A DNA stretch of 64,000 nt from Adiantum capillus-veneris (GCA_014529385.2 CM043955.1:146604640-146668639), one strand, 5' to 3'. Shown: positions 21,035 to 33,005, counted from the stretch's first letter. Numbers and translations are program-made. Notes: generated by a model not told the origin, from the letters alone.

Positions 21035-22160
21035 GAGTATGACACTCTGGAGAAAAAATGGAAGCAAGGTCAAGAGCATACCCTATTTGTGAAGGAGATG
21101 TTGTCTGATATCAGGCTTGGGAAGAGGTTCCTACTATATCCTAGGCCCCAGGTTAATGATTCGGTAAATGTGATCCCGGTGTTTGGTATGTGTGTTGCAT
21201 GCGGTGAGCCTTGGAGTGCGCACATGTAATCGGAACCTTCATGCTAGAGTGCCGACACCAGTATCATCCCTTGTGCTTCAGTGCTCTATTACAAAGTAGG
21301 GATCAGTGTGTCAAGCGGGGTTATAATATGGTAATCTTTGATTTGGCAAAGTCCTGGGCCAGTGGGCTTCAAGTTGTCAAGAGTAAGTATGTGTGCATTT
21401 TTGAATACATATGCGCACTTGCAACTCAGTGAGGTTTTCATACAAGTTAGTATGTGCTGTCTTTCTTTGTGTTTGCAGAGGAGCAGGATGCTGCAGTTGC
21501 TGACCAGCACGCCACAAAGTTGGCTGCAAGTCGAATATGGGACGTGGATGAGGTGACAAGGGAGATATCAGATGTTCTCCACGATCTGAAGCAAGGTAAT
21601 TCTGTAGGGAAAGACAATGTGACGGGACAAAGATGTGAGGCAACAAGTGACAGCGAAAGTAAAAGTGAGGAGGAGGCCAGAGATGATAAAAAGACAAGTG
21701 ACAGCGAAAGGAAAATTGAGGAGGAGGCCAGAGATGGTAAAAAGACCAAGGACAAGGAGGAAGGTAAAGTCCCTGTTGTTGTGGAGTTGGATGCGGAGGA
21801 AAGCCAGGATGCTGCCAACACAAAGCTCGATGAAGCAACGGCCAAGAAGGGAGAGGAAGAACCCACAAAGGGGGGTGTTGGGGAGGGGCTGGAAACCACA
21901 AAGGGGAGTGAAGGGGAGGTCAAAGAGGGGTCGGAAGGCAACAAATATCGGAGGGAGGCCGAGGATGAGCAGGAAGAAGACTTGCGAACGATACTGTTGT
22001 GGATAGCACCGACGGGGGCGTTGACTCTACTGCTGCCGATGCTGTTTCAAAGCGGAGAGGTGATTCCCCTGATTCCGTGACCCTGCAGGAACTTTTCTGT
22101 TTGCAGAGAAAGAAGCGCAATCGCGCCTGTGATCAATTATCCCGTGCATGCAAACTGTAG
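21035..22160 (+). pseudogene. RING-like / acidic-tail gene of the 16.6-kb element
   Basis: After a likely acceptor (TTGTTAACAG, ending 21034) the frame reads AEYDTLEKKWKQGQEH and reaches a cysteine pair, MCVACGEPW (near 21188-21220). A frame change follows and then GTFMLECRHQYHPLCFSALL, the Cys-x-His-x-x-x-His-x-x-Cys spacing of a RING or PHD-like zinc finger. A 97-bp GT-AG intron fits 21382-21478 (GTAAGTATG to TTTGCAG). The second exon encodes a hydrophilic tail with two repeats of SDSE(S/R)K.EEEARD and many Glu/Lys, then changes frame near 21990 and ends RKKRNRACDQ... at 22160. With two frame breaks it is probably a pseudogene. A RING domain would suggest ubiquitin ligase activity or protein binding; the family is not identified. 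Confidence 0.5.
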
Positions 22161-22176
22161 TCAGTGAGAATCTATT

Positions 22177-22504
22177 GTATTCCGCACTTTGTGTGTTTTA
22201 GTGACTAAGTCAACTTGATTTTTTGGCCCTGAGCTTTATCTTTTCTCTCTAACTAGTTCTGTGTTGGTATGTTACCTTTCGTTACATTACTGTTTCAGTT
22301 GTCCTCACTATATGTGCATTACAATACCAAATTTGGTACTGTTGAACTTGGGTGCACGTACCAATTACAATATTACACGTACCAATTACACGTACCAATT
22401 ACCAATTACGTACCAATTACAGCACGTACCAAATTTGGTACTGTTGAACTTGGGTGCACGTCTGTCCACTATTACAGTACCAATTTGATACTTCTTGAAC
22501 TTGC
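22177..22504 (+). repeat. Left arm of 0.3-kb inverted repeat flanking the phosphatase gene
   Basis: GTATTCCGCACTTTGTGTG through GTTGAACTTGGGTGCACG to CTTGAACTTGC. It matches the reverse complement of 23786-24081 over most of its length, with internal indels in the GTACCAATT-rich part. It contains the exact palindrome GTACCAAATTTGGTAC at 22426-22441. Confidence 0.85.
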
Positions 22505-22619
22505 GATTTTGGATAGTCCTTATCACTTGTGCAATACAGTACCAAATTTGGTAGTTTTTGGACCAGTTTTCTGTTTTAGATATGATGTTTGCACTGTGTA
22601 TTTGTCCCCACTCATTATG

Positions 22620-23477
22620 TTTGTTGGTGCTGTAGTAAGTTGGTGGCTAGACGAGACACCGGCAAGCACATTGTTGCAGCCTGATGTGGCTGCTAGACGC
22701 GGGCGGATGATTGTGCTTGATCTTAATGGCGTGCTACTAACCAGCTGCAGCGAAATCCCTGAGGAACTTGAGTGCCTGCCAAAGGAGCACAAGCCACGGG
22801 TAGTCCATCTCGGAGGGAATGTAATTTGTCTTGTAAGGCCGATGCGGAGGAGTTCATCCTACGGCTTAAACAGAAAGCCAGCCTAGTGTTGTGGTCCTGC
22901 TGTAGAAGGGAAAAACTGTTACACATGGTGAACGCGTGCTTCCCAAACCATAGAAGGCAAAAATATTTTGCAGGTAAAGCATGCCCGCTTTGAATGTTGC
23001 AGGACATAAGTTACGCATACCTCTTAACCTCGTTTTTTGGCATTAGCAGATATTTTCTCCCAAGAGGACTGTGAAATATGGAGGGCCCGTATGTCGGAGG
23101 TGCCGGTTGTGCCCAAACACATGGGCGATAAGCCCATTTTCCTGAAGAAGCTATGGACGCTGTGGGCAAGGCACCCGAAGTACAATGCCAACAACACTAT
23201 TCTTGTAGATGATTGTAGATACAAGTCTCTTAAAAATGACTATGAAAACTGTATGGCAATCCGATCATACGATCCCATGGTAGTAGGAACCGATTACCTG
23301 TTTTACTTGCTGGATTTTGTTTTGCCTTGGTTGCTTGGGTGGATAAGGGATCGGTACCCAACAGCGTACACTTGCAAAAACCCAGTCTTTGACACTGAAG
23401 ACGATATTTCTGGGTACATTACTGATTACTTCATACAGATGGAGGGGTACTCCTATAAATTTGATCCCCCGAGGTAG
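22620..23477 (+). pseudogene. FCP1/NIF-like HAD phosphatase carried by the 16.6-kb element
   Basis: FCP1/NIF domain proteins are aspartate-dependent phosphatases; relatives dephosphorylate RNA polymerase II CTD or other nuclear proteins. The exon up to 22973 has the motif I region RMIVLDLNGVLL, where the usual DxDxT reads D-L-N-G-V. The region ADAEEFILRLKQKASLVLWS (motif II type) follows. A single-base deletion near 22842 shifts the frame between these two blocks. A 76-bp GT-AG intron (22974-23049) joins in phase 1 to DIFSQEDCEIW, then KPIFLKKLWTLWARHP and NNTILVDDCRYKSL (motif IV, acidic pair). The stop is at 23475-23477. The Asn in motif I is also seen in a plant FCP1-like subgroup, as I recall it, so it need not be inactivating; the frameshift probably is. 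The gene looks captured from a host. Confidence 0.7.
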
Positions 23478-23785
23478 CAGATTGCCATAATCATGTAAAT
23501 AGTGGAATTTTGTAACCCGATACTATACATAATGGAAAACCACTTCTCTTGTTCAGACTGTCTTGGTATCTTGATCTCTATTGTTGAAACCCCTGACTAA
23601 TTCTGTTGAAACCTCTTGGAGCTAACCAGGTTGACCAACATTTTAATTTTTGAGGTAGATAGAATCTATGTTTGGCATACCTTTCATGTTATCGTAGTTC
23701 TAGACATTGCTCAAGGTGGTCGTATCAAATACGAATAGACAAACTAAAAAATACCTAGAAATAAAGTAAACCATAAGTGATACAG
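23478..23785. other. 3' flank of the phosphatase gene, no gene recognised
   Basis: About 300 bp of AT-rich sequence without coding pattern, ending where the right inverted-repeat arm begins. Confidence 0.5.
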
Positions 23786-24081
23786 CAAGTTCAAGGAGTA
23801 CCATATTGTACCAAATTTGGTACTGTAATAGTGGACAGGAGTGCACCCAAGTTCAACACAGTACCAAAAAGTACCAAATTTGGTAATGTAATAGTGGATA
23901 GAGAAGCACCCAAGTTCAACAGTACCAAAATGTACCAAATGCACATATAGTGAGGACAATTGAAACAGTAATGTAATGAAAGGTAACATACCAACACAGA
24001 ACTAGATAGAGAGAACAGATAAATCTCAGGGCCAAAAAATCAAGTTGACTCAGTCACTAAAAAGCACATAGTGCAGAATAC
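23786..24081 (-). repeat. Right arm of 0.3-kb inverted repeat
   Basis: Reverse complement of the left arm, beginning GTATTCTGCACTATGTGC at 24081. It contains the exact palindrome at 23808-23823 and a near copy at 23871-23886. It lies between the phosphatase stop and the transposase C-terminus. Confidence 0.85.
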
Positions 24082-24139
24082 ACTTGGTACTGTTGACTAT
24101 CAGATTTGGTACTATTGACTACCGGATTCAGTTGTTCAA

Positions 24140-27100
24140 TCAGGGCTTCTCATTGCCCTCAAGTAACATGGACGCACCTTCGTCACTCTCATCATCATGA
24201 TATGGCATGCTATTGTATATCCTCTCATATACTTCAATAGACTACTTGTATTGTAAAATTTGACCTAGGGATCCCGCAATAGGCTCCATCGGGAAACGTA
24301 TGGCCCTAACAAGATGTGAGTAGATCATTACCGGAGATGTGTGATCCAATAGCCGATATGTATCAGATTTTCCTTCAACTTGGCCATAAAAAAAGCCTTC
24401 AACAACCTTCCCTCCTCTAACAATTTTGTTATACCACTTATCCCTTTGTGCTTTCACCGTTTGGTACAACACTTCTGTGCATTTGATAATGTAAAAGTCT
24501 TTGTTTGCCTCAACTGCTTTTACTACAAAATTATCCCCTATGGACAGCATGCTACTTAACATTTCAGGGCATCCTTCATATAGTGGCAGGTTGGACACTT
24601 GGCTCATCGGAATCGATGTTGAATCTCTACCCTCCTCCTCGTCATCTGATTTGTCATCCCTAATTGTATCCCCAGAATCTGGCAAGGGTTTGATGCAAAC
24701 ATATTTCCATTCTTCAATGTGCATTCTGTTCCTGCATCTTCTCCACAACCCACGCATACACGGATCACAAAAGCATGAAAGTGATCGAAAGCGTATGGCG
24801 GTGCGGTTGTCCTGTGAATAGCCATCAGCACAATGAAATGAGCGAGAGCCAATGATGCGCTCACAGTCCCATTGCAAAATGTGCTGCACTTCATTCGTGC
24901 CAATAAGCCAAAAGACTCTTTGCGTATTACACCTCTGAGACTGTTCTCTTGGCTGAAAAGTTGCTTTCAAAAAGTTGACAACATCGGCTACACACTTCAT
25001 ACGCCAGCCATTTGGTTTCAATTCTTCATGCGTCAAAGTTCTCTTGATGACTGCCCCTGCCCCATCATGTTCACCTTTTCCCTGGCCGGATGCAGAGAAG
25101 TTATGCATCATGTGAAAGCCTGTCATTTGATATTACCTGGCCACAAAATAGTAAGGTCTATGGGCCTTGAATTGTGAAGCAGCACCATCTGACCAAACCC
25201 AATGTTGTTGCAGAGAATGTCCTCATTCTTTTAGCCACTTGTCATGCAGCAAGAAACAATGTTGTACAAACAATGTATCATGCTGCTTGTCATCCGATAT
25301 GTAGAAGTGTAGCGTCTTCTGTGTACCACCTGTTGCATTTCTTAAATAAGTGATGTGCACAAGTATTGTGACTTGGGTAGACCACCAATGCATTGACTGA
25401 ATTTCATTCTGAACTTTAAAGGAATAATTCTCCGCAAAGTCAATAACAGATACTACAACGTTGCTAGGAAAATTCTACAAATAGTCCTTGAATTGTTGGG
25501 CTTGCCAGCGGAAGACAAAGTTGTGACTGATGAAGCCTATCAAATGGGCTGAAAATAGGCTAAGAAAAGTCCCACTTTTCATCCGTTGCACAATCAAGTC
25601 CTTTCTCTTCTTCTCACTCCCACCTTCGTGAACCTGTCCTGTTCCAACCTCCATGAAAACCTTCACAGACACCTCCTTGCTATCCTCGGCTATCTCATCG
25701 GGACAAAATGTCAACCTCCGTACTCCACATTGTGAGCAGTCCCCCATCAAGCATTTCTTTGCATGGTATTCACAATTTGGAGGCTTTGGGCACATGATGG
25801 ATTCCCACATAACGGTGATGTGCTAACACACTGCTTGGTTTGCAAAACACGTTCCTCTCTCATCACCTCTGCAACAAACGGAGCAAGTGCAAAGGTGACC
25901 TTTCCCGTGGTGCCCAAACTTGTTCTGCCGCATTTGATTAAGGGCCTCTTTGAAATAGAGCATCTGCACATGAACCACACAACAACAAGTATTTCTGTCC
26001 TTCAACTTCCGTACAAAGTATGGATTCAATGCCTCGAAGCATCTAAGAGACACTACCACTGTTGGGTGAGCCTTCTTGAATCTTTGGTACAGCTCAACCT
26101 ATGGCACAAAAACAAAACGATTCAGAAAAAAACCAACATCATGGTACTGTTGAACTTGGGTGCAGGTCTGTCATGTAGAGTACCAAATACTGTCTATCGA
26201 GTACCAAAGGCTATCTATAAAGTACCAAAGGCTTTGGTACTATCAGAAGTGTGGGGTACCCTGTAAATAGACTTTGGTCCTATAGTGATAGGCTTTGGTA
26301 CTCTACAGATAGAATTTGGTACTCTACAGAGAATATTTGGTGTTCTACAGATAGTCTTTGGTGGTATCCGATGAGTTTGGTACTCTACATATAGGCTTTG
26401 GTACTATCAAAAGTGTGGGGTACCCTGTAAATAGACTTTGGTCCTATAATGGTAGGCTTTGGTACTCTACAGATAGGATCTGGTACTCTTCAGAGCGGAT
26501 TTGGTACTCTACAGATAGTCTTTGGTGGTATCCGATGAGTTTGTTACTTTGTAAATAGACTTTGGTTCTCTATACATAGGCATTGGTACTGGATAAATAG
26601 GTTTTGGTACTCTGTCGAGAGGATTTGAAACTCTATGGATAGGCTTTGGCACTTGATTGCTAGGATTTGGTACTCGATATACCGGATTTGGTACTCTACA
26701 GATCTGAGTTGGTACTCGATATACCGGATATGGTACCCTACATATGTGCTTTGGTACTTTATAGATAGCCTTTGGTACTTTATAGATAGCCTTTGGTACT
26801 CGATAGACAGTATTTGGTACTCTACATATAGGCTTTGGTACTATCAGAAGTGTGGGGTACCCTGTAAATAGACTTTGGTCCTATAGTGATAGGCTTTGGT
26901 ACTCTACAGATAGAATTTGGTACTCTACAGAGAATATTTGGTGTTCTACAGATAGTCTTTGGTGGTATCCGATGAGTTTGGTACTCTGTAAATAGTTTTT
27001 GGTTCTCTATACATAGGCATTGGTACTGGATAAATAGGTATTGGTACTCTATCGAGAGGGTTTGAAACTCTATGGATAGGCTTTGGCACTTGATAGCTAG

Positions 27101-28531
27101 GATTTTGTACTCGATATACCGGATTTGGTACTCTACAGATCTGCTTTGGTACTCCATACATATGCTTTGGTACTAGATACACCGGATTTGGTACTCTACA
27201 GATGTGCTTTGGTACTCCATAGATAGCCTTTGGTACTCGATAGACATGATTTGGTGCTCTACATATAGGCTTTCGTACTGTCAGAAGTGTGGGGTACCCT
27301 GTAAATAGATCCTGGTCCTATAGTGATAGGATTTGGTACTCTACAGAGAGGCTTTGGTGGTATCCGTTGAGTTTGGTACTCTGTAAATAGACTTTTGGTT
27401 CTCTATACATAGGCATTGGTACTAGATAATTAGGTTTTGGTACTCTATAGAGAGGGTTTTAAACTCTATGGATAGGCTTTGGCAGTCGATAGCTAGGATT
27501 TGGTACTTTATGGATATTCTTTGGTACTGTAAACACCCTCTGCCGTACAGCAGACTACCAAATTTGGTACTATCTCGACCAAATAAGCCTTATGTAGCAC
27601 CAAACAAGATGTACAATTACTAGAAGTTGTTGGTATCTGAGATTCATCGAGTAGATGTATAGGATGTTTGACGACACTTTTCATTCCAATTCTCATCTTG
27701 CATATGTCTTTCTTGTTGGGTGAAACTCTGCTCTCTGATGTCCAAAAGGCATATACCAAATCTCTTGTTTCATCGGTAATCATGGTGCCTTGTGGAAATT
27801 GTCTCTCGCAAGCACTCAATGGCAACACTTCATCTTCATCTTTATTCTCTAGCCGTGAGCTTGCTGCAGCTATATTCCTTCGATGGATCCCCAAGATACT
27901 AGCCATTCTGGATTGGTTTACTGATTGTGAGTGTACTATTGTTCAGAATCATTGCCAAAGAGCTTCTCTTTACAAAAAGTTCACTTGCTGAATGAGGGAC
28001 CTTGATTTGAGTCAAAGTGTTGCGCACACCCGATACAACAGTGTCTTCGACTTTGCTGAAATTTGATGGTTGCAGCAAGGAAAATGTTTGGTGGTCCAGG
28101 AGTTACTGGAATATTTCCTTCTGCTCATTCTTTGCAATCCCTACTGTTTTCTTGCGCCAACATCGAGCCACCGCTGCACAAATGTTCTTTCTTGACCTGG
28201 CTTCCCGTAATCCAAGAGCAGACGTAGGATGTCTTTCCTTGCTTTTCTGTGCGCGTTTCTTTGCAGCCCAATAATCACGAAGAAAAGCTTGACTACTGGC
28301 TGGAATACTAGTGCTAATGGAATTGATGTGCATCTGCTGAACATTGCTTGGGCCACCTTGTACCTCGTCAAATGAGAGGAACTGTGCATCACCTTCCATC
28401 TCGTCGATGGAGAGGAGTTGTGCATCACCTTCTACCTCGTTGAAAGAGAGGTCCTGAGCATCACCTTCTATGTCATCGAAAGAAAGGTTTTGAGCATCAC
28501 CAAGATAGTAATCTCGTGCGCTACTATCCAT
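24140..28531 (-). pseudogene. DFAENY-type DDE transposase of the 16.6-kb element, decayed
   Basis: Probable transposase that would bind the termini and cut and join DNA in the nucleus. Exon 1 runs from the ATG at 28531 to about 27600. It starts with four repeats of GDAQ.LS.(D/N)E(V/M)EG, then a basic block (KKRAQKSKERH), LGIHRRNIAAASSRLE and an FWTSESRVSPNKKDI motif. Exon 2 runs from 26098 (acceptor GTGCCATAG) to 24140. It has a CSVCCRGDERGTC / CEYHAKKCLMGDCSQCG zinc cluster, VIDFAENYSF (25424-25441), WVWSDGAASQF (near 25168-25197) and GQGKGEHDGAGAVIKR (near 25040-25085), the conserved acidic motifs of this family. Six in-frame stops and one frameshift (near 27900) inactivate it; each stop is one C-to-T step from a Gln or Arg codon. 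The family occurs widely in animals and early-diverging plants, from memory. Confidence 0.75.
26130..27560. repeat. Tandem array B inside the transposase intron
   Basis: Dozens of ~25-bp units built on CTTTGGTACTCTACAGATAG, with variants (TCGATATACCGGA, TTTATAGATAGC). A longer block starting GTGTGGGGTACCCTGTAAATAG recurs near 26250, 26415, 26850 and 27288, giving a higher-order repeat of roughly 430 bp over the last three. The array ends at an imperfect palindrome, CTACCAAATTTGGTAC, at 27555-27570. Tyr/Ser/Trp-rich frames here are artefacts of the repeat. Confidence 0.92.
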
Positions 28532-28657
<126 letters not shown>

Positions 28658-28749
28658 CGAACACAGTAGTTCGGTGGCTATGGAGGCGGCAAGGAAGGCG
28701 AGAGGGTTCAAAACTGAGAGAGACACACAGAGAGAGGGACGTGCGAGCG

Positions 28750-28849
<100 letters not shown>

Positions 28850-29049
28850 CTAGAGTGAAAGCTCCCAACTGTAACCCCACCCCCCGGCCCCGTCGTCACC
28901 CCCACCTCTTCTTAGGATTGCATGCTTCTAAAGTTAAAAAAACGTCTACTTAAAAAAGAAGTTTACTTTTGCCCTCCCCAATTCCAAAAAAATGCCCATG
29001 GTTTTTACACACAAGAATCACCAAGCATATGTTGTGTCAAGGACACTAC

Positions 29050-29079
29050 TTTTTGTACCACCAAACCATGCTTTGACCC
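29050..29079 (-). repeat. Right terminal inverted repeat of the 16.6-kb element
   Basis: Reverse complement begins GGGTCAAAGCATGG and continues TTTGGTGGTACAAAAA. It differs from the left TIR at one position. The right target duplication CTCC is at 29080-29083. Confidence 0.9.
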
Positions 29080-29083
29080 CTCC

Positions 29084-30102
29084 CTTCTCACAAGCTTGGA
29101 GTAGATGATTGAGCTTTCCATTAAAGCTTGAGAAGGAGAGAGAGAGAGTCTTCTTGCTTCACACATGAGATTGTGTGAGTGTGTGTGTGATAATGCCTTG
29201 CCAAAATCAGCCCCCCCCCCCCCCCCTCTCTCTCTCTCTCGGTCGACCCCTCTTGCAAATTACTCTTTCTGGCACCCCATTGGACCCTACAAAGCTTAGC
29301 CAATCATAATTGAGAAGCCTAAGTGATAGCCTTGTGACATGTGTCCCCCTTTCCCCTTTTGTGAGAGCTTTAGGGAATTAAATAATGCAACTAAACTCTC
29401 ATTGGACCCCATTGTCTTCTGGACAATAGGAATCATGCAAGCCATTGGGCTGCTGAATTCTCATTGGACCCATTGGGAGATTGTCTAATAGTTTTCTAGA
29501 GAGCTTGATTCTTATTGGTTCTTTTATCAAGTGTTTTTTAATGAATTAAACTATATTTGCTCTAGCCTAATTCTCATTGGTCCACCTCTATGGCCATCCA
29601 ATAGGATTTGAGTGCACCTTGTGGGCAATTGGGCTAGGGAGGTGACATGTGTCCCCTATTCCCTTTGTGTAAAGGGAGCCTGTGTGTGTGTGTGTGTGTG
29701 TATGTGTGTGTTTCTCTCTCATCCCCTACTTACAGGGCTCACCCCTCCTACGTAGGAGTCTTGAAGACTTTTGTGTACACTCACAAAGCATCCAATCTCA
29801 CTAAGCTTGACTATTTGGACATAACCTTTGAATTTTGGAACCTTAGCATTTTGGAACCTTAGCATTTTAGAAGTCTTAATGGGTTGAACCTTAGGGTCTT
29901 TGAAGCCCATTTTTGCACATTGATCTTTTGCAGATGGCCCCCCTTTTGGATCCTTACTTTCCCTCCTTTGGATCCCTACTGTGGCCGATCTGCCAGCTTA
30001 ACCAATATTCTAGCTTTTTCTCCCCTTGCACTTCCCCATATTAAATGATCAGTTTAACACGAGAAAATCATTTAGGAGAATTAGATATTAGTTATTATGA
30101 CA
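29084..30102 (-). repeat. Chromovirus 1 5' LTR, 5' part
   Basis: Continues the LTR interrupted at 12472. It begins on the minus strand at 30102 with TGTCATAATAACTAATATC, the same start as at 43372 and 34369. Together the two parts give an LTR of about 1.63 kb. It includes a run of 17 C residues at about 29211-29227 followed by (CT)n. Confidence 0.9.
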
Positions 30103-30710
30103 ATGTGGCCTCTTTTGCGGCTAAGAACATGGCATGTACTAGGAAGAGAGCCTTTCTTAATAGAACGTGCAAGAATAAGGAGATAAATTATAAATACCTT
30201 TAGCAAAGATTATTTCTAATGCTAATCATTGGTAGTTTGTATGTAACTATGCATCAATAGGCTGTTGAAGTTTTGTTTATGATGGTGTAACTGTCTACCA
30301 AAGTCTCTCAAAATTTATCTTTCAATGATAATTTACTTGCACAAAAAAGTTGTACCTTTAATGTGCGACATGGATAACAACTAGGATGCCCGTGCATCAC
30401 CTACATACAGAGCCAATGCTAATAGAATGTTGTGTTGTTTCTATGGGTGTAGGTGAGGGCTACTCTCTTTGGTTCAGGTTTTTGGTTGCTATACTCTTTG
30501 GAATTGGCTATACTGGTTTGAAGTTTATGAAGGATTTTTTGCCTTTTAGGATGGTGACTTGTACCAACCTAATGTTATTTATTTGTACAAAATCATGCTA
30601 TCTAAGTTTGTTTTGTACATTAACCTTGTATTTATCTGGGTACCTTGGTCTTTGAACATGTATATGTTTGTATGTGGGTAAGATAAGTAAATAACTAAAA
30701 CACACACAAA
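30103..30710 (+). repeat. 0.6-kb direct repeat, copy 1
   Basis: TGTGGCCTCTTTTG to AATAACTAAAACACACAC. Highly similar to 33006-33630, including the block GGATGCCCGTGCATCACCT. The chromovirus 1 LTR abuts its left end. The pair could be LTRs of a degenerate or non-autonomous element, or a segmental duplication. Confidence 0.85.
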
Positions 30711-33005
30711 TTGCACTTGATCCAGTCTTACTAGTGGATCAAGTCGAGGCTCCCAAAATAGTATGCTTGATCGCATTGCTCTGGTGGTACAACCATTCTG
30801 AGCTAGAAGGGGCTAGTCTCACATAGTCCTTATGAAGGTTTTTTGATCGGTTGAAGGTTGAGGCTGCTACCTAAATATTACACTAAACTGTTATCTTTAT
30901 AGTTTTCTTTCCTTTTCGAGAATTTTTTTTCCTAGATTCTGCATTTTATAAAATTTTCTTTCAAGTAGTTAGATTTTTAGGACATGTCTATCTATGCATC
31001 TTTCAGGCAGTTTCTTTGTATCAGGGACTGGATTTATCAATGGAGCCGCTTTCACGGGCTTCATTTTTGGTTCTTAGATGCATACAAGATGCAGAAGCAT
31101 CTTATCTCATTGTGGCCTTTCTAGTAATTCTATTACCTCCCCGATTCACACAATCTCCTCTGACAAATGGGTCAAAACTTTGGGTATTTTGGTTGAAAAC
31201 AGTAAGGAGGGTGTCTCAGTTATTACCGACATTATTGCTAATATCCCAGGGGGTGGTTATGGAGCGGGCTTTGATCATTCAATCCTATTTTAAGGTGAGG
31301 GTTTTTCCTCACTTAGCAAGCTTATGTACATTCTATTAGTAGTTGATTTTGTGAGATAGCCGTGTTTGAGTGACTGTACGCTGCATGTGTTACACTATGG
31401 CTAAAGGGAAAGATAAGCAACAAGCTTTGGAGGTTCATTCTTTGGATTCTTCTTATTCTCAGGTGGAGTTCTTTGGCTTTATGGGCTAGATTTTGAAGCT
31501 AATACCTCTTTGCTTGATAATTGAGAGCATAAGGACAATTCTAAATGTGTGGCTATGGGCTTATGGCGTGGGCTTTCTTGTGGTGTTGTTGGGAGACTCT
31601 GGTCTAATTATGTTTTGCAAGATAAAGTGAATATGGATGTGTGTAACTACCTTAAGGGGTTGTAGTTTATATCAGTTGAAGACGATTTATTGAGAATTGG
31701 TGGGTGGGTTGCTTGGTATGGAAAAACTTCTCACTGGTTTGTTTGATATCATGCATGAAGGAATATGTTGTGAAAACGTGGCTTCATTTACATATGCTGG
31801 TCTGATCAGATTTGCCTGAGTTGTTTTTTCAAGGGATACCTTGGGCTGATATGCTGAGTTGTTTCCTTTCGGATGAGTACTTTTGGCTGGTATGCTGCTG
31901 TGACTACTCTTTTGTCTTCCTCCTGGGCTGGCATGGGTTTTGCACTAAACTCCTTCGCTCCATTTGGGATTCCACCTAAGGCTCACTTAACCTTGTATAA
32001 GGAATCTCTACCAATTATGATGCTGATATGGGACTCCTTCTGGTTAGTATTAATAACCTGGTGGTTAGCCATTTAGTTTAGCAGATATTGCTCAACATTA
32101 GGTTCTCTTGGCTAATGTTGTATACCTTAGCAAAAATGGTTGTTTATATTCTTGTTATGGATGACTAATTAGATTATACTAACTAATGACTCCTCGATAC
32201 AACGGAGGCATGGTTGGGTTGATAGGGTTACCTGTACTTTGCAGGACTTTATTGAGTTACCCATTTCTGAATATAACCTCCTTGGAAAAAAATGCAGATG
32301 TCCAATGATGACTTTGACAACTGATCTAATTCAGCTAGTTTACATGAGTTCTTGACAAAAGATGGGGTATGGTTACAGTATCTTATAAGGCTAATCTATG
32401 CATGTTTTCTTAAGATATGCGGGTGTTCTCCAATAAGAGTTTTTAGAAACTGCCTGAGCTGTTTTTTCATGGGGAGGATTAATCCCTAAAAATGCCCGAT
32501 TTTTTACATTACTTAGTTATTTTTGACACAGTCAATATGTTTGGGAACATAGACATGATCTCGGTGTTTGAAGGTTTTCTTTGTCTCTTGGTATCCTTTG
32601 CTACAAGAAGTAAGAGGGAGTCACTTCTGTAGGACTAGACTAGTGGTGTTTTAGTTCTCACAAACTAGTTTGGTTGGTTCTTTACAGTCTCTACATGTTA
32701 CATTATACCTTAGCTTGTATGATTACTACTTATAGCTTCTAATTAGTTTGAATCTCGGGTTCCTCAGAAGTTTATTGAAATCCGGCCATTTACTTGTGTT
32801 GCTAGTGTTGCTCACGATTATGGCAGAACCAGTTAAGGTTTTTCTAGTATACAGGAGTGTGTATATGAGGGTTTTGATACTAATAAATCCAGAAAGGATT
32901 TGTCTATTATTACCAGGATATACCAAGGTATAAACTAACTGCTCGGATGAGAACTGTAGTTGATCCTATCAAAAGGGCACAGACCTGGCAAAGCTTAAAG
33001 CAGCT
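30711..33005. other. 2.3-kb segment between direct repeats, no gene recognised
   Basis: AT-rich sequence with many stops. A hairpin CTTGATCCA...TGGATCAAG lies at 30717-30745. A faint primer-site-like TATCAGGGACTGG follows at about 31018. No retroviral or other domain could be read in any frame. Confidence 0.5.

Noticed and set aside
26358..27182. Tyr/Ser/Trp repeat proteins on both strands
   Set aside because: They follow the 25-bp unit of array B and lie in the transposase intron; nothing supports translation.
19870..27560. CRISPR-like array
   Set aside because: Repeats are contiguous or degenerate, spacers are not unique, and the genome is eukaryotic.
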